NCBI RefSeq assembly: GCF_965638725.1
Contig: NW_027472026.1
Span: 434,001 to 498,000 of the forward strand
DNA: 64,000 nucleotides
Source of the DNA: Aptenodytes patagonicus
Taxonomy: Eukaryota; Chordata; Aves; Sphenisciformes; Spheniscidae
Reading direction: 5' to 3'
A program made the translations under genes and the position numbers. Positions 24,093-37,500 of the stretch are shown in pieces (positions within the stretch are counted from its first letter, which is position 1; each line of letters opens with the position of its first letter). The notes beneath the pieces were generated by a model that saw only the letters and a list, made by a program, of their open reading frames with translations, was not told the DNA's origin and did not search any database.

Positions 24093-26254
24093 ATAGAATG
24101 ATAGAATCATAGAATGGTTTGGGTTGGAAGGGACCTTCAAAGATCATTTAGTCCAACTCTCCTGCCATGGGCAGGGACATCTTTCACTAGATCAAGTTGC
24201 TCAAAGCACCATCCAACCTGATCTTGAACACTTCCAATGATGGGGCATCCACAACATCTCTGGGCAACCTGTTCCAGTGTATCAATACACTTATCATAAA
24301 GAATTTCTTCCTTATGTCCAATCTAAACCCACCTTCTTTCAGTTTAAAACTGTTGCCCCTTGTCCTGTCACTACAGGCCTTAGTGAAAAGTCTCTCTCCA
24401 TCTTATAAGCCCCCTTTAAGTAGAACAGAATAGAATAGTTCAGTTGGAAGGGACCTACAACAATCATTTAGTCCAACTGCCTGACCGCTTCAGGGCTGAC
24501 CAAAGGTTAAAGCATATTATTAAGGGCATTGTCCAAATGCCTCTTAAACACTCACAGGCATGGGACATCGACCACCTCTCTAGGAAGCCTGTTCCAGTGT
24601 TTGACCACCCTATCAGTAAAGAAATGTTTCCTAATGTCAAGTCCGAACCTCCCTGATGCAGCTTTGAACCATTTCCAGGCATACTGTCCCTGGATCCCAG
24701 GGAGAAGAGATCAGCACCTCCCTTTCTACGTCCCCTCCTCAGGAAGCTGTAGAGAGCAATGAGGTTGCCCCTCAGCCTCCTTTTCTCCAAACTAGACAAA
24801 CCCAGAGTTCTTAGTTGCTCCTCATAGGACATGCCTTCCAGCCCTGTCACCAGCTTTGTTGCCCTCCTCTGGACACATTTGAGTACCTTCACATCCTTCT
24901 TAAATGGTGGGGCCTAGATCTGCACACAGTACTCAAGGTGAGGCCGCACCAACGCTAAATACAGCAGGATAATCACCTCTTTTGACCAGCTGGTTATACT
25001 GTATTTGATTCACCCCAGGATGCAGTTTGCCCTCTTGGCTGGGCACACTGCTGACTCCTGTTGAGCCTGCTGCCAACCAGCACCTCCAGATCCCTTTCTG
25101 CAGGGCTGCTCTCCAGCCACTCCTCTCCCAATTTATACTTGGGTCCAGAGTTTGTCCCAGGTGGAGAACCTGGCATTTGGTCTTGTTAAATTTCATGCCA
25201 CTGATGATTGCCTGATTCTCCGATCTATCTAGATCCCTCTGCAAGGCCTCATGTCCCTCGAGAAAGTCAACAGCACCTCCCAGTTTGGTATCATCAGCAA
25301 ACTTGCTAATGCCACATTCAACTGCTGCATCCAGATCATTGATAAAAATAGTGAATTCAATAGAATTGAGCCCTGAGGAACACCGCTGGTGACTGGTCGC
25401 CAGCCAGATGTAGCCCCATTCACTACAACCCTTTGCACCCTGCTGTCCAGCTAGTTTTTCACCCAGTGCACCATGTACCTGCTTATCTCATAGTTGGACA
25501 ACTTGTCCAGAAAGATGCTGTGAGGGACAGTATCAAAAGCCTTACTAAAATCCAGAAAAACTACATCCACTGCCTTCCCTTCATCCACTACGTGGGTGAC
25601 TTTATCGTAGAATGATATCAAATTAGTTAAATTATTAGTTAAGTATTGAAAGGCCTCCCTGAGCTTTCTCTTCTCCAGGCTGAACAACCCCAAGTCTCTC
25701 AGCCTTTATTCATAGCAGAGGTGTTCTAGCCCTCGGACCACTTCCCTGGCCCTCCTCTGGATCCGCTCTAACTGGTCCATATCTTTTTTGTACTGGGGAC
25801 CCCAGAGCTGGATGCAGTGCTCCAGGTGGGGTCTCATGAGAGTGGAGTGGAGAGGGAGAATCACTTCCCTCAACCTGCTGGCCACACTTCTTTTGATGCA
25901 GCCCAGGATATGACTGGCTTTCTGGGCTGCAAGTGCACATTGCCGGCTCATGTCCAGCTTTTCATCTGCCAGTACCCCCAAGTCCTTCTCGGCAGGGCTG
26001 CTCTCAATCCATTCCTCCCCTAGTATGTACTGATACTGGAGTTTGCTCTGACCCAGGTGCAGGAGCTTGCACTTGGCCTTGTTGAACTTCATGTGGTTCA
26101 CATTGGCCCACTCCTCAAGCCCTTCAAGGTTCCTCTGGATGGCAATCCCTTCCCTCAAGCAAATCAACTGCATCGCTCAGCTTGGTGTGATCTGCAAACT
26201 TGCTGCTGGTGCACTCAATCCCACTCTCCATGTCATTGATGAAGATATTAAATT
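24093..26254 (-). mobile_element. older CR1 LINE split by a second CR1
   Basis: A minus-strand CR1 copy lies in two parts. The first, 24093-24422, has the 3' tail and 3' UTR (gaatcatagaatggtttggg). The second, 25639-26254, continues the reverse-transcriptase C-terminal region exactly where the first stops. The element at 42958-43750 shows the uninterrupted order (ctttaagtattgaaaggcc), confirming that the middle is an insertion. The insertion is flanked by ttaagta. The coding part has frameshifts and stops. Confidence 0.85.
24423..25638 (-). mobile_element. CR1 LINE nested inside another CR1
   Basis: A second minus-strand CR1 sits inside the CR1 at 24093-26254. It is bounded by the 7-bp direct repeat ttaagta at 24416-24422 and 25639-25645. 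It carries a degenerate 3' tail (gaacagaatagaatag) and broken remnants of the reverse-transcriptase frame, including an SGVPQGS-like block near 25390 and a [16 protein letters not shown] block near 25530. Because it interrupts the outer copy, it is younger than it. Confidence 0.85.
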
Positions 26255-28729
26255 CTGCAGCATGAAGAAAACACACAAAACACATTACATCACCTTACCC
26301 ATTTAAATTTTTTCTAGCTTTATAAATGCTAATAGCTACTCACTAGAAGGCACTCTAGATGAGTAGCTTTAAGGAAAACTGCCATATGGAATAAAACTGA
26401 ACATTGTAGCACACCTCTCTGCTTCCATAAACAAACCCCGGCCAACATAGTGTCCTTTTGGACTAGTGTATCAGCTGCCTGTGTGTTTGAAGTAAGATAC
26501 AGAGATCTTGATTTGCTCAAGCTTTTTCTCCTTTATATGCAGAAACTTCAACCTCTTCAACTCTCATTTGGATCCAGAGGCTATGGTAATCTTTCCTTAC
26601 AGATGTAGACACAACCAGTCACTCTTGAAACTGTTTTTATTCCCCAGACTCTAAATCTGTATCAGTAGACCATCAGCTTCCCATCTTGCACAAACATAAG
26701 ATGCAGACACTTGTTCCACTTCCAACATACCAGCAGATGCATCACAAGTGCAAATAGGACCATATCTTTTTGAATGCATTCCAGATACTTCCCAAGAACT
26801 GTCAAGTGCTTTCACTCTCTGGAATCTTATTCAGTAAGTTAGTTTTCTCTTAAGAGTTGCAGAATATTTAAAATATTTTTTAAATTAAAGTCCTTCTTAG
26901 TTATCATGTAAGCTGTTTCAAACCAGAATTCATCTACTTCTATCAAGGATTCTATGAAGAGATATACTCGAGTGCATACACAGCGAGTGCAGTGTAGGTG
27001 GTTGAAATTGCTGCTCTTGCTTAACTATACTATACTATCCATGCAGCTATGACAAGTGTCCTGAGTGTATTTGCCTCATTGCATACACACAGACTTTCTG
27101 TGTAGCACTAATGCTATTACTCTGGCACTACCTGGGGCCACTGAACTTCTGTGAACACACTGTAGAGTTCATCTATGCATGCATAGCAGGCTGCCCACTC
27201 AGAATTACAACTGCTGCTGCAAACAAGTTGTCACACAATCCAGACAAAAGTATGAAATCTTCGGGTTCTTCCTGAACTTAATTTCTAAAATAAAAATGAG
27301 GATCTATTCAGGGGAATCGAAGTACATGACAGCTATACTTTAAAAGTGAGCAAACTCTAGAATTTCCTCATGCTTAGGCTCAGGGTAATCTAGGGTCTTC
27401 TTAGGGGAAAAGGATACTTTTTTTACAGTTTTCCTGCCTTTCCTTGGGAACAGTGTAATGCTCAAACACACTTATTGTAGTTACTCTTAAATTTATTGTG
27501 CCCACTTGTTAGGGACTTGGTCTTACATCCTTGCAGGTCATGAGTTCCTTAGGCTTATGGTGGCAGAAACATAATTTCTGGTTTTCATTTCACAGTTCTC
27601 AGATTTGTGCGTCTATTTTGGAAGAAATTAAAACCACCTGAAGGAAGTGAGGAGGCTTAATGACTAGAACCATGCCTGGGCAAACACAGGAATGGCACAC
27701 TCAGCAGGCTGCAGGTTCTTTCCAAGTGGGATTTGATGGTGCTTTCTCAGCATTAACTTCTAAGAAGGAGCTGGCTGAAATAAGACACAGCATCTCCCTC
27801 CTTAGTTCTTTCCTTGTGAGCCAAAGAGGGTGACGGTGCAGATTTTCCAGCCTTATTAGTCAGCCAGAGGTCTGTTCATGCTCCAGTGTTTGGTGTAATC
27901 CAGTTCAGGTGTTTGCTGCAGCCTTCAGGATCTGTTTTCACAGGTAAAGGTGACGTCTGAAGACCAGGCTGCCCCGGCCTGCCTGCTCCTGGTGCTCTCA
28001 GGGTGGCTGAGTGCACCTGGCCCTGGTTCCCTGTGGTCAGCACTGATCTCTTTGCTGATTCTTAGGAGGCTGGAGACTTCTCAGGACGGCCTTAGGTGGG
28101 AGATAGTCTGGGCTGAGCTGCATGAAGGCTGATGGCCCAAAAAATGTCTCAGGCTGGGTGCTGACAAACCTGCTTCCTGCCTGCCCTCCAGCCATGCCGC
28201 GCCCTCTGCCCAGCCCGCACAAAGCCCAGGGGAGCAGTCACCCGGTGCGTTTCACAGCTAAGGCTGACACTCCTTAGTGCACACACAGCGAAATGACACC
28301 CTCCAACACAGACGGGAGGAGGCAACGCCCGCCTGAGAGACTGTTTGTTTTCTGGCAGCACAGTTAAGTACAGATGTCTCTCCATGTTACAGGCGAAGCA
28401 CAGGTACCTTTCCAAACATCCCTCACAGACCAGTGACCCTCCTGGGACCATCTGTCCCACTTCACCTCTGATCACTATATTCAGCCATACCAGGAGTCCC
28501 TCCAGCTCCATATTTGTTTTCTCCCTGTGGCCAGTGGCTTAGAGAAAATCACAAGGATCATTTTGCTTTTGCATCAAATTTATTTCTTCATTGGTACTGT
28601 TTTTCCTGCTTATTCATGAATATATTGACTGCCACAAATCCTTAGGGAACTAAAGTGACTCCTTGTATTGTAAAAACTACCCCACTTAGCCTTCTCCCTA
28701 TGTTTCCTAACCTACCTTTCCAGCCACAA
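26255..28729. other. no gene seen; moderately GC-rich patch
   Basis: No coding exon is supported. The patch at about 27940-28340 is richer in GC and CpG than its surroundings, with open frames of about 60-120 codons lacking family signatures. It lies about 3 kb upstream of the first FAM83H coding exon, so it could be an internal regulatory region or alternative first exon, but nothing in the sequence proves that. Confidence 0.4.
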
Positions 28730-29140
28730 ATTGTGGGACAGTGGAAAAGTGTTCTGACAAAGTCTTGCGTGCCTGTCCTGTTTGTACATACTTTCTCTAA
28801 CCATCCTAAAACATCCTGTGGGAAGGAGTTCTGCAGAGTAAGTACAAATGAGAAAAAGTATTTCCTGGTGTTCAATTTGAACCCACTACCTGCTAGTTTA
28901 ATTTTATGCCCTTTTAGTTCTTGTACTGGAGGAGAAAATGGACAGCTGTCCCTGGTCATACTGTGTAGATGTCTTCTCTAGACTAAAGAGTCATAGTTCA
29001 GATTTATAATAGCCTTTTTCAAGATGTGAGGAATGAGACTTTCATATTCACAACACATTCAGGTTGTGAGTTCCCTCTGAATCTGTGTAGTGGTGTTATT
29101 TTCTCTATTCCTTACCTAATAATGCTTAGCATTAGCTGAC
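28730..29140 (-). mobile_element. possible ancient CR1-like fragment
   Basis: The order aaaaagtatttcctggtgttcaatttgaaccc, then ctagtttaattttatgccc, then gtgtagatgtcttctctagac resembles a decayed minus-strand CR1 3' UTR and C-terminal region. Very old; limits approximate. Confidence 0.4.
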
Positions 29141-31065
29141 ACTTTTCCATTAAAAGTCCATCTTCTCCTTCTTGATTTATAACAGTGTTGAAATAATTAT
29201 ATTAATCAAAAAAATATAAAATTAAGGTTGTTTCACCACTTTATATTTATCAACATTATATTCACTCTGTCATTTTGATTGTCCAGTCAGTATCGTAAGG
29301 TTCTTCTGCTTCTTCTTTGTTTTTTGTTTTTGTAGTTGGCTCTCATCATTACTGTTCTGAGCAAGCTAGCATTATGAGCAGTTTGCTGTCTGCATGACCA
29401 CTCATCCCCTTTATGGGTTGTATCTGAATATGTTGAATACGTTGGTCTCGTATCCAAGAATGAATGGAACTCTGGGAGCATTTCCTTAAAATGAAAGGCT
29501 AAAGACACTACTGAAATAGTTAAGAGCAGGTACATAGGTGAATTGAGCACACCAAAATGGAGGTATATAGTGGACTGCTTTTTATTTTAAGAGAAAAAAA
29601 GATAGAATGAGAATTAGAGTGGGAAGATAAATCTAGACAATTCAGACTACAAATAAGGCTACATATGTAGACTATAAAGATGATTTTCTATTGGAATACT
29701 TTGCACAGGGATCTGTTAGATTCAGCTGCTATCCTCATATTAAGACCATATTTTTTCCTGTTGTATCGTGCAGCTCTACTAGGAGTTATAGTTTGAAGCA
29801 GAAGTAACTTGTGGGAGCTTGAGGCACGAGTAACAAAGCACTGATCTGTGCTATGCAGGTAGTCAGATAAAGTCCACTCAGGCTTCATCTTGAAACTAAT
29901 CTAGCTTTATACTTACAGCTATTAATGAGAGTGATAGTATGGGGCTGAAGTCTTTTTTTCTTCCACATCCATGGCAATCCCTTCCATTTTGGGAGCAGAA
30001 GTGTTGGATGGCAATGACAATAGCAGCCACTTTCACCCTCTATACTCACAGTTCCTATTAATGTAACTTTGCATGAGTGGTCAAGGACAGCCACGCTCTT
30101 TTTTGATTATGAGGAAGCCTATGTTGGCATGTCAGTGCTGGGGCCCCAGGAAAAGTATGTCCGAGCATTGACATTAATTGAGGGTCAGAAGCCAAAGTGC
30201 TTTGGAGTTCTTTGCAGATCAATAGGATATTATTTATTGAGTTGTATTTGTGGCACAACAAGCTTTTCTTCCAAAAATTGGTTAAAATCAAATTTGTCTT
30301 TAGTCTCAAATAATAGGTTCCCTACAGACAATTGTCAAATATTGAATATGAGCCCCTTCAGCTCAGATTTTTCCCAACATCAAGCGATTGAAGAAGCAAT
30401 CATGTCCCTTGGTTTTTATTTCTTCATGGATCTCATGAAGACTTGTCTGACTTCTGACCATGTTACAACAGCAGGTTACCCTTATACTTGCCTGCATTCC
30501 GTTCATACCGTGCTTCTATTCATATGCTGAGGTGATTATAACACTCAATTTATAAGGATTCAGAGGGTGCAGTTGTATACATGCATATGCTTTTTGGTTT
30601 AGTGCCATATTACACACAGTAAATAATTCCAGCATTTGGAAATGAGTTTTAATGGAGCCCAAATAATAACCAACAGCATTGTTCTTTAGAGGGGAAAAAA
30701 AGAAAAAAAAAGGTAGCTTTGAAACAAAAGACAAATTTAAGCTTAGCAATTGGCAGCCTAAAAAAGAAAGTTGGGCATTCTGTTAGATGCATCATCCTTG
30801 TTCATCACAGTGCTGCCCGATTTGATTTGTTCTTTATTTTGCCCAAAAACATTTCTGTAAAAGTAATGCTTAAGTGATTACCGCCTTTGCCTAATTTAAG
30901 GCTCCCCATCTGTTCTGAATGAACTTTCTCCAACATTACTCTGTGTGCTTTGAATCTCTTCCCTTTTGATTTTGCCATCATGAACCCCCAGCTCTCACCA
31001 TTTATGGGCATGGATGTGTCACTGGAGTGAAACTGCTCTCATTGCTCGTTATTCTTTTCTTACAG
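29141..31065. other. non-coding sequence upstream of FAM83H exon 2
   Basis: Probable FAM83H intron 1. A pyrimidine-rich tract and cttacag acceptor end it at 31065. Open frames of up to 153 codons (30069-30530) have no recognisable features and are treated as chance. Confidence 0.5.
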
Positions 31066-31526
31066 CTCTCCCTCCCCTCATGGCTCGTCGATCTCAAAGC
31101 TCCTCACAGGGGGACAATCCCCTTGACCCTAACTATCTTCCCCCCCATTACAAGGAGTATTACCGCTTAGCTCTGGATGTGCTTACTGAAGAGGGCAAAG
31201 AAAGTTACCAACGCTTCCTTGCAGAGGAAGCAGCCCCTGATTTTCTTTGCAACTCAGAGGTGGATCACATCATACAGAATCTCCAGAAACCCCAGTATGC
31301 CAATCAGGAAGGTAGCACAGACACCGCAGGTGACAATGACATGGATGGATCCTCTGGGACTTACTGGCCCATGAACTCAGACCTCGCTGTTCCTGAGCTT
31401 GACCTGGGCTGGCCAATGGTCTTTGGGTTCAGGGGAACAGAGGTGACAACCCTCGTGCAACCACCACCCCCGGACAATCCCAGCATTAAGGAGGAGGCTC
31501 GCAGAATGATTCGAGCAGCTCAACAG
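31066..31526 (+). CDS. FAM83H: FAM83H coding exon 1 (exon 2 of the gene)
   Basis: The acceptor ttcttttcttacag ends at 31065. Fourteen bases of 5' UTR precede the ATG at 31080. The donor CAACAG/gtgaga follows 31526. It encodes residues 1-149, including [14 protein letters not shown] and the [19 protein letters not shown] block typical of the FAM83 N-terminus. A longer upstream in-frame reading (from 31014) would cross the acceptor and is not used. Confidence 0.95.
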
Positions 31527-34500
31527 GTGAGACAGTGAACAGCGCAACTAGAGCTCTATATAAAATTGTATGTGTGCGAAAGATGAATCAAAATGCATCA
31601 GGTTCTCTGCTAATTCCCTTAACTTGGCTCCCAGAACCTGACAGAGGGGAAGGATTATTCTAAAACTACCGTTTACTGCATCAAAGCTAGTCTCTGCTCT
31701 CATGGAAAAGCATGTAAGGCCATGCTAAAATATACCAAGAGTTCACAGAATCAGAGAATAGTTGAGGTTGAAAGGGACCTCTGGAGACGGTCTAGTCCAG
31801 CCCCCCTGCTCAAAGCAGGATCAATTAGAGAGGGTTACTTAGGACACGTCCTTGAGTATCTCCAAGGATGGAGACTCCACAACCTTTCTGGGCAACCTGT
31901 TCCAGTGTTCAATCACCCTTACAGTAAAAGAGGTTTTTCTTATGTATAGCTGGAATTTCCTATATTTCAATTTGTGTCTTGTCCTTTCACTGGGTACCAC
32001 TGAGAAGAGTTTGGCTCCATCTTCATTACACCCTTCCATCAGGTGTTTATACTCGCTGATAAAATAATTTCGAGTTGGGAAGGACAGGGAGATAGAGCTT
32101 TGAAGCTACTTCCCATATTATCAGCATATAGATGCAGCTATATAGTGGCTGACTGAACGTTGGCCAAGAAGTTTTCTAAAAATGGCACGGGTGTGTTGGA
32201 GGGGGTGAGCAGGTAGTGGCCAAGCAGCTCAATACAACCTTCGTGTGGTTACGTGACCAAAAAAGTACCTGCTATCATTGGATTAATGAGTAAGGGAACG
32301 CTCAGTGGCAGTGAGGTTTTTCCCTCACCTCTCACCCTCATATACAGAATATGCACCTTAGCAATTCTGTTTCCAGTTCTGGGGCCCACAATGTTTAAAG
32401 GAACCTTTAAATGGGAAGGTTCCTCTTTAAAAAGAAAGTTGAAATGGAGACAGTGCAGCAGTGCAGCTTTGGAATGTGAGGTGCTGGGGAACGTGATCAG
32501 TCAGGGCATAAGCAGGCACAGATCGCTGATGTCTGTCTTGCATTCTTTTCCTAGGTGGTAGCCATAGTGATGGACATTTTCACTGATGTGGATCTGCTGT
32601 TTGAGGTGTTGGATGCTGCTGCTCGCAGAGTGCCTGTGTACATCTTGCTGGATGAAATGAACTCTCAACTTTTCCTTGATACAGCTGCTAAATGCAGAGT
32701 CAATCTTAACTATGTGGAGGTGAGCAAACCAAAGACCTGCCCTGCCCCTAATTTGCATCCTGAAGGGGATACGTCCTGGGACACAGAGGGCTGTTATGAC
32801 AGTAAAAACCTGAGAAAGGGGAAAATGGGCCAGAGCCTAGTGAAAGATGAGTATGAAGAAAGCTAGAAGAGCTGGCACAACAATACAGGACTGAAGGCTG
32901 AGGTCACACTAATAAACGGGTTTATCTATCCATTGTGTATGCAGACAGACTCACTAGAGCTGAAGTATAAAAATGGTGGCAGGATGGAAGTTAAAAGAGC
33001 AAGGGGAGGAAGGAGGGGCAGGGGGAGGGAAGTAACAGCTTCCAACTGAGTCAGTGCTTGTCTGGTTTGCAGTTCCTAAGGGTGAGGACAGTTTCTGGCC
33101 CAACCTACTACTGCCGCACAGGGATGTCCTTCAAAGGCCATCTGAAAGAGAAATTCCTCTTGGTGGACTGCATGGTGGTGCTGAGTGGCAACTACAGGTG
33201 AGAAGCCCTGCAATGTTACATGTCCCAGTTTCAGTGAGAAAGAGGCTGGTTAATTGGTAAAGCAGTGCTTTGGCACTTCCAAATGAACATCAGTGACAAA
33301 ACTTTTTCTCACTGAAGGATACTGAGCAGCAATTTTCAGGAAAAATACACCATTTTGCAACTGAGGTAGATACACCAATTAAACAAGCCCTCAAGCCCAG
33401 ACACCTGAAGCCAAGCTTCCTTCACATCAAGAGTGTAAACGATCTGTAAAAAAGATACAGTAATTATAAGGTGTTGTGGGCTAACCCCAGTAGGCAGCTA
33501 AGTCCCACACAGATGTTCGCTCACTACTCCCAGCAGGATGTGGGAGAGAATCGAAAGGGCAAACGTGAGAAAACTTGTGGGTTGAGAAGATGACAGTTTA
33601 ATAGTTAAAGCAAACCTGCACACGCAAGCAAGGCAAAATAAGGAATCAATTCACTACTTCCCATTGGCAGGCAGATATCTAGCCATGTCCAGGAAAGCAG
33701 AGCTTGACTTGGGAAGGCAAATGCCATAACGCTGAACGTCTTCCTTCTTCCTGCACAGAATCACAGAATGGTTGAGGTTGAAAGGGACCTCTGGTGGTCA
33801 TCTGGTCCAACCGCCCCCGCTCCTGCTCAAGCAAGGCCACCTAGAGCCAGTTGCCTAGGACCGTGTCCAGACGGTTTTTAAATATCTCTAAGGAGGAAGA
33901 CTCCACATGGTCCCTGGGCAACCTATTCCAGTGCTCAGTCATCTGCACAGTAAAAAAGTGTTTCCTTATGTTCAAACGGAACCTCCTGTGTTTCAGTTTG
34001 TGCCCATTGCCTCTCATCCTGTCACTGGGCACCACTGACCAACCCTAATCCAACAACTCCCTTCAAAGCAGAATAGTTAAAGAGACCAAGGAGTAGGCCT
34101 TTACGTTTCAAGAGCAAGTTACTTGTATGGAATTACCGATGCCTTTATTGTTAATAACTGTACTATACCCATGTTATGCCCGAGTATCTCAATCAAGGGG
34201 TATATGTTGTATCCCATTTTCTATTGTTAGACCAAAGCATATCTTGCATCCTTGTTCATAACCAAAATCTACTCCAGTCTGTCACTATCTCCTCCCCCAC
34301 TGCAGCCTCAAAAACTCCCTCAAATAACATCATATAGGAAGGCAAACATAAACCTTTTTTATGCTGATATTAGAAACCTTTTGTAGTTCAGTCTGAAAGT
34401 ACTCATCTATAGTTTACTGGCAGCTGTCCAACATCCCTGCTCGAAGTGAAGCTATCTTCAAAGTTACGTAAGGTTGCTTAGGGCCATGTCCAGTTGGGTT

Positions 34501-37500
34501 TTGAGTATCTCCAGGGCAGCTGCTCCAATGTTTGACTACCCTTGTTGTGAATAATTTTTTTCTTTATAGCTCATTGATATTTCTCTTGCTACAATTGTAT
34601 CTGTTGCCTTGTATCCTGCGGTGTACCTCTGGGAAGAGGCTGGCTCCATTTTCCTTCTAACCACCCTTTATGTAGTTGAGGACAGCAATCAGCTTATTGC
34701 CCCCACCCCCCACTCCTGCCATCCTTAGCATACTTTTCTTCAGGCTGAACAAGCCCAGCTCTTCCAGCCTTGCCTCGTACCTAATATACTCTATCCTGCT
34801 ATCCATCTTGGTAGCCCTCTGCTAAACTTCCTCCACTTTGTCAACAGCTTTCTTGTACTGGGAAGCCTAAAACTGGGAAACCATGAACCAGTATATGCTA
34901 GAGGCCACCCAGCTGGAAAGCAGCTTGGCAGAAAAGGATCTGGGGTTCCTGGTGGACACCAAGTTGAACACGAGCCAGCAATGTGCCCTTGCCACAAAGA
35001 AGGCAAATGGTGTCCTGGGCTGCATTAGGCAAAGCATTGCCAGCAGGTTGAGAGAGGTGATCCTTCCCCTTTATTCAGCACCGGTAAGGCCACACCTGGA
35101 GTACTGTGTCCAGTACAAGAAAGATATGGACATACTGGAGAGAGTCCAGTGAATAGCCACGAGGATGATGAAGGGACCAGAGCACCTCATATGTGAGAAA
35201 AGGCTGAGAGAGCTGGGACTGTTTAGCCTAGAGAAGAGACGGCTTGGGGGGGATCTTATTAATGTATATCGATACCTGAAGGGAAGGCGCAAAGAGGATG
35301 GATGGAGCCAGGATCTTTTCAGTGGTGCCCAGTGGCAGGACCAGAGGCAATGGGCACAAACCGAAACACCAAAGGAGGTTCCATTTGAACATAAGGAAAC
35401 ACTTTTTTACTGTGAGGTTAACTCAACACTGGAATAGGTTGCCCAGGGACCTTGTGGAATCTCTCTCCTTAGAGAGATTAAAAAACCATCTGGACATGGT
35501 CCTGGGCAACTGGCTCTAGGTGGCCTTGCTTGAGCAGGGGCGGGGGGGTTGGACCAGATGACCGCCAAAGGTCCCTTCCAACCTCAACCATTCTGTGATT
35601 CTGTGAAAACTGGACTCAGTACTCCAGATACAGTGTCACAAGTGCTGATTAGGGGGAAATAATCGCTTCCATTGACCTGTTGGCTGCACTTTTACTACTG
35701 CATCCTTGTATGTGTTGAGCCACCATCGCTGCAAAGGCACTGCCATCTTTTTTCATCTTGTTGCCTGCCAGACCCCCCAAGTCATTTTCAGCCAAGCTGC
35801 TTTCTAGATAGTCATCCTGAGACTGTATTGGTGGATGGGGTTGTTCCGTCCCAGGTGCAAGATTCTGCATTTGCCTTTGCTCAATTTCATTAGGTTCCAG
35901 TCAGCACTTCTCCCCAGCCTGTTGAGGTCCCCCTGACAGGCACATCAACTGTGCCATCCCTCCATTCTGGTGTTATCTGCAAGCCTGCTGAGGGTGCACA
36001 CTGTCCTGTTGTCCAGGTCATTAATGACAGTGTTAAAGACTATTTCCCCAAGACCTGACCCCCAAGGAACACCACTTAATAACTGTCCACCAGTCAGACT
36101 TCAAATCACTGACCACCACTCATTAAACCTGACAGTCCAACCAATTTCCCGTTTACTGTGTGGCACACTCATTCAGTCCGCAGTGTTCCAATTTGGCTAC
36201 AACGATACTTAGGTAAAGGCCATGTGGAAACCCTTGCTAAAGTCAAGAAAAACCTCATCATCTGCTGTCCCTTTGTCCACACAGCCAGCCTTCTCTTTGT
36301 AGAAGGCAATCAGTTTGGGTCAGGCATGGTTTGCCCATGGTAAATCCCTGCTGTCTGATCCCAGTTGTCTTTCTGTTATTCCTGTGCCTGGAAATGGCTT
36401 CCAGGAAGATTTGCTCCACAATTTTCCCTCAGACTGAAGTAAGGCTGACTTGCTGTAGTTCCCTAGTTGATCCTTTTGCTCTTTTTAAAGATGGGCACAA
36501 CATTTTAGTTATAAAAACCAACTGCAACCCAAAGAAATTGCAGGAACATCTACTTCATATAAGGATTATCATCAGCTCGCTCTCTTACTGTTGTTACTAC
36601 TGACTGGCTTTTTTAGAACAGAAGTCATTTATTGCCTTGTAAAATCCTCTGCAAAGATGTGATGCCAAATAATTTCATAACTATGAGGCTTGGGAACAAT
36701 ACTGTGTAATGAATGGCTGCCTGAGCAGTAAATAGTATCAGGAGTATTTTCTTCAGGCAAGCAAATGGTTCTAATGTAAAGTGGTACAATCGAGTTACTT
36801 GATGCTAATACGCTATCATTACTTCTATTTCTCTTTGTAGTTTTATGTGGTCTTTTGAGAAGATTCACAGAAGCATTGCACACATCTTCCAGGGGGAGCT
36901 GGTGGCCAGCTTCGATGAAGAATTCAGAATTTTGTTTGCACAGTCAGAACCTCTTGTTCCTCCAGCCAATGTCTTGGCAAAGGCAGAGAACACATTTGCC
37001 ATGACTCCCTTTGGCAATAACATGCCTTTCTTTCAAAAAAAACCACCCCTGATGTTCCAGAGGGATGACAATCTTTTTCCCTCCTTTATGGACAGAGTTG
37101 ATCCAGACAGGTACTTCCTGTCAAATTTCAGGCGGGATGACATGTTGCGCCATACTGTGGAGGGGTCGGCCATGCGAATGTATAAGAAGGTAGAAATGGA
37201 GAATTCTCAGGTGGATCCTGTCAGGGGTTTTCTCCGTTCCAAGCAGTTGGAGTTGGATGCTTTTAAGAGACACAGTTTTGCAGAAGGAACATTTGAAAAT
37301 TTTGCTTCTTCTAAACAGTATGCCAGGCAGATGTTCATGAACAATATGGATGAATTTAAAATCCAGTCTAGTCATTTTCAGAAGGATCAGTTCTACCAGT
37401 ACCAGTTTGAACATCCCCATCTTTCTGGCAGACCTCAGGGACTCTTTGAGAGAATCCGAGGTGGTAGGCCAGGATTCAATGAACTGGAAGACTATGGAGA

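Noticed and set aside
30069-30530. 153-codon plus-strand open frame
   Set aside because: No recognisable domain, unremarkable codon pattern, no splice-site support; probably chance within the FAM83H upstream region.
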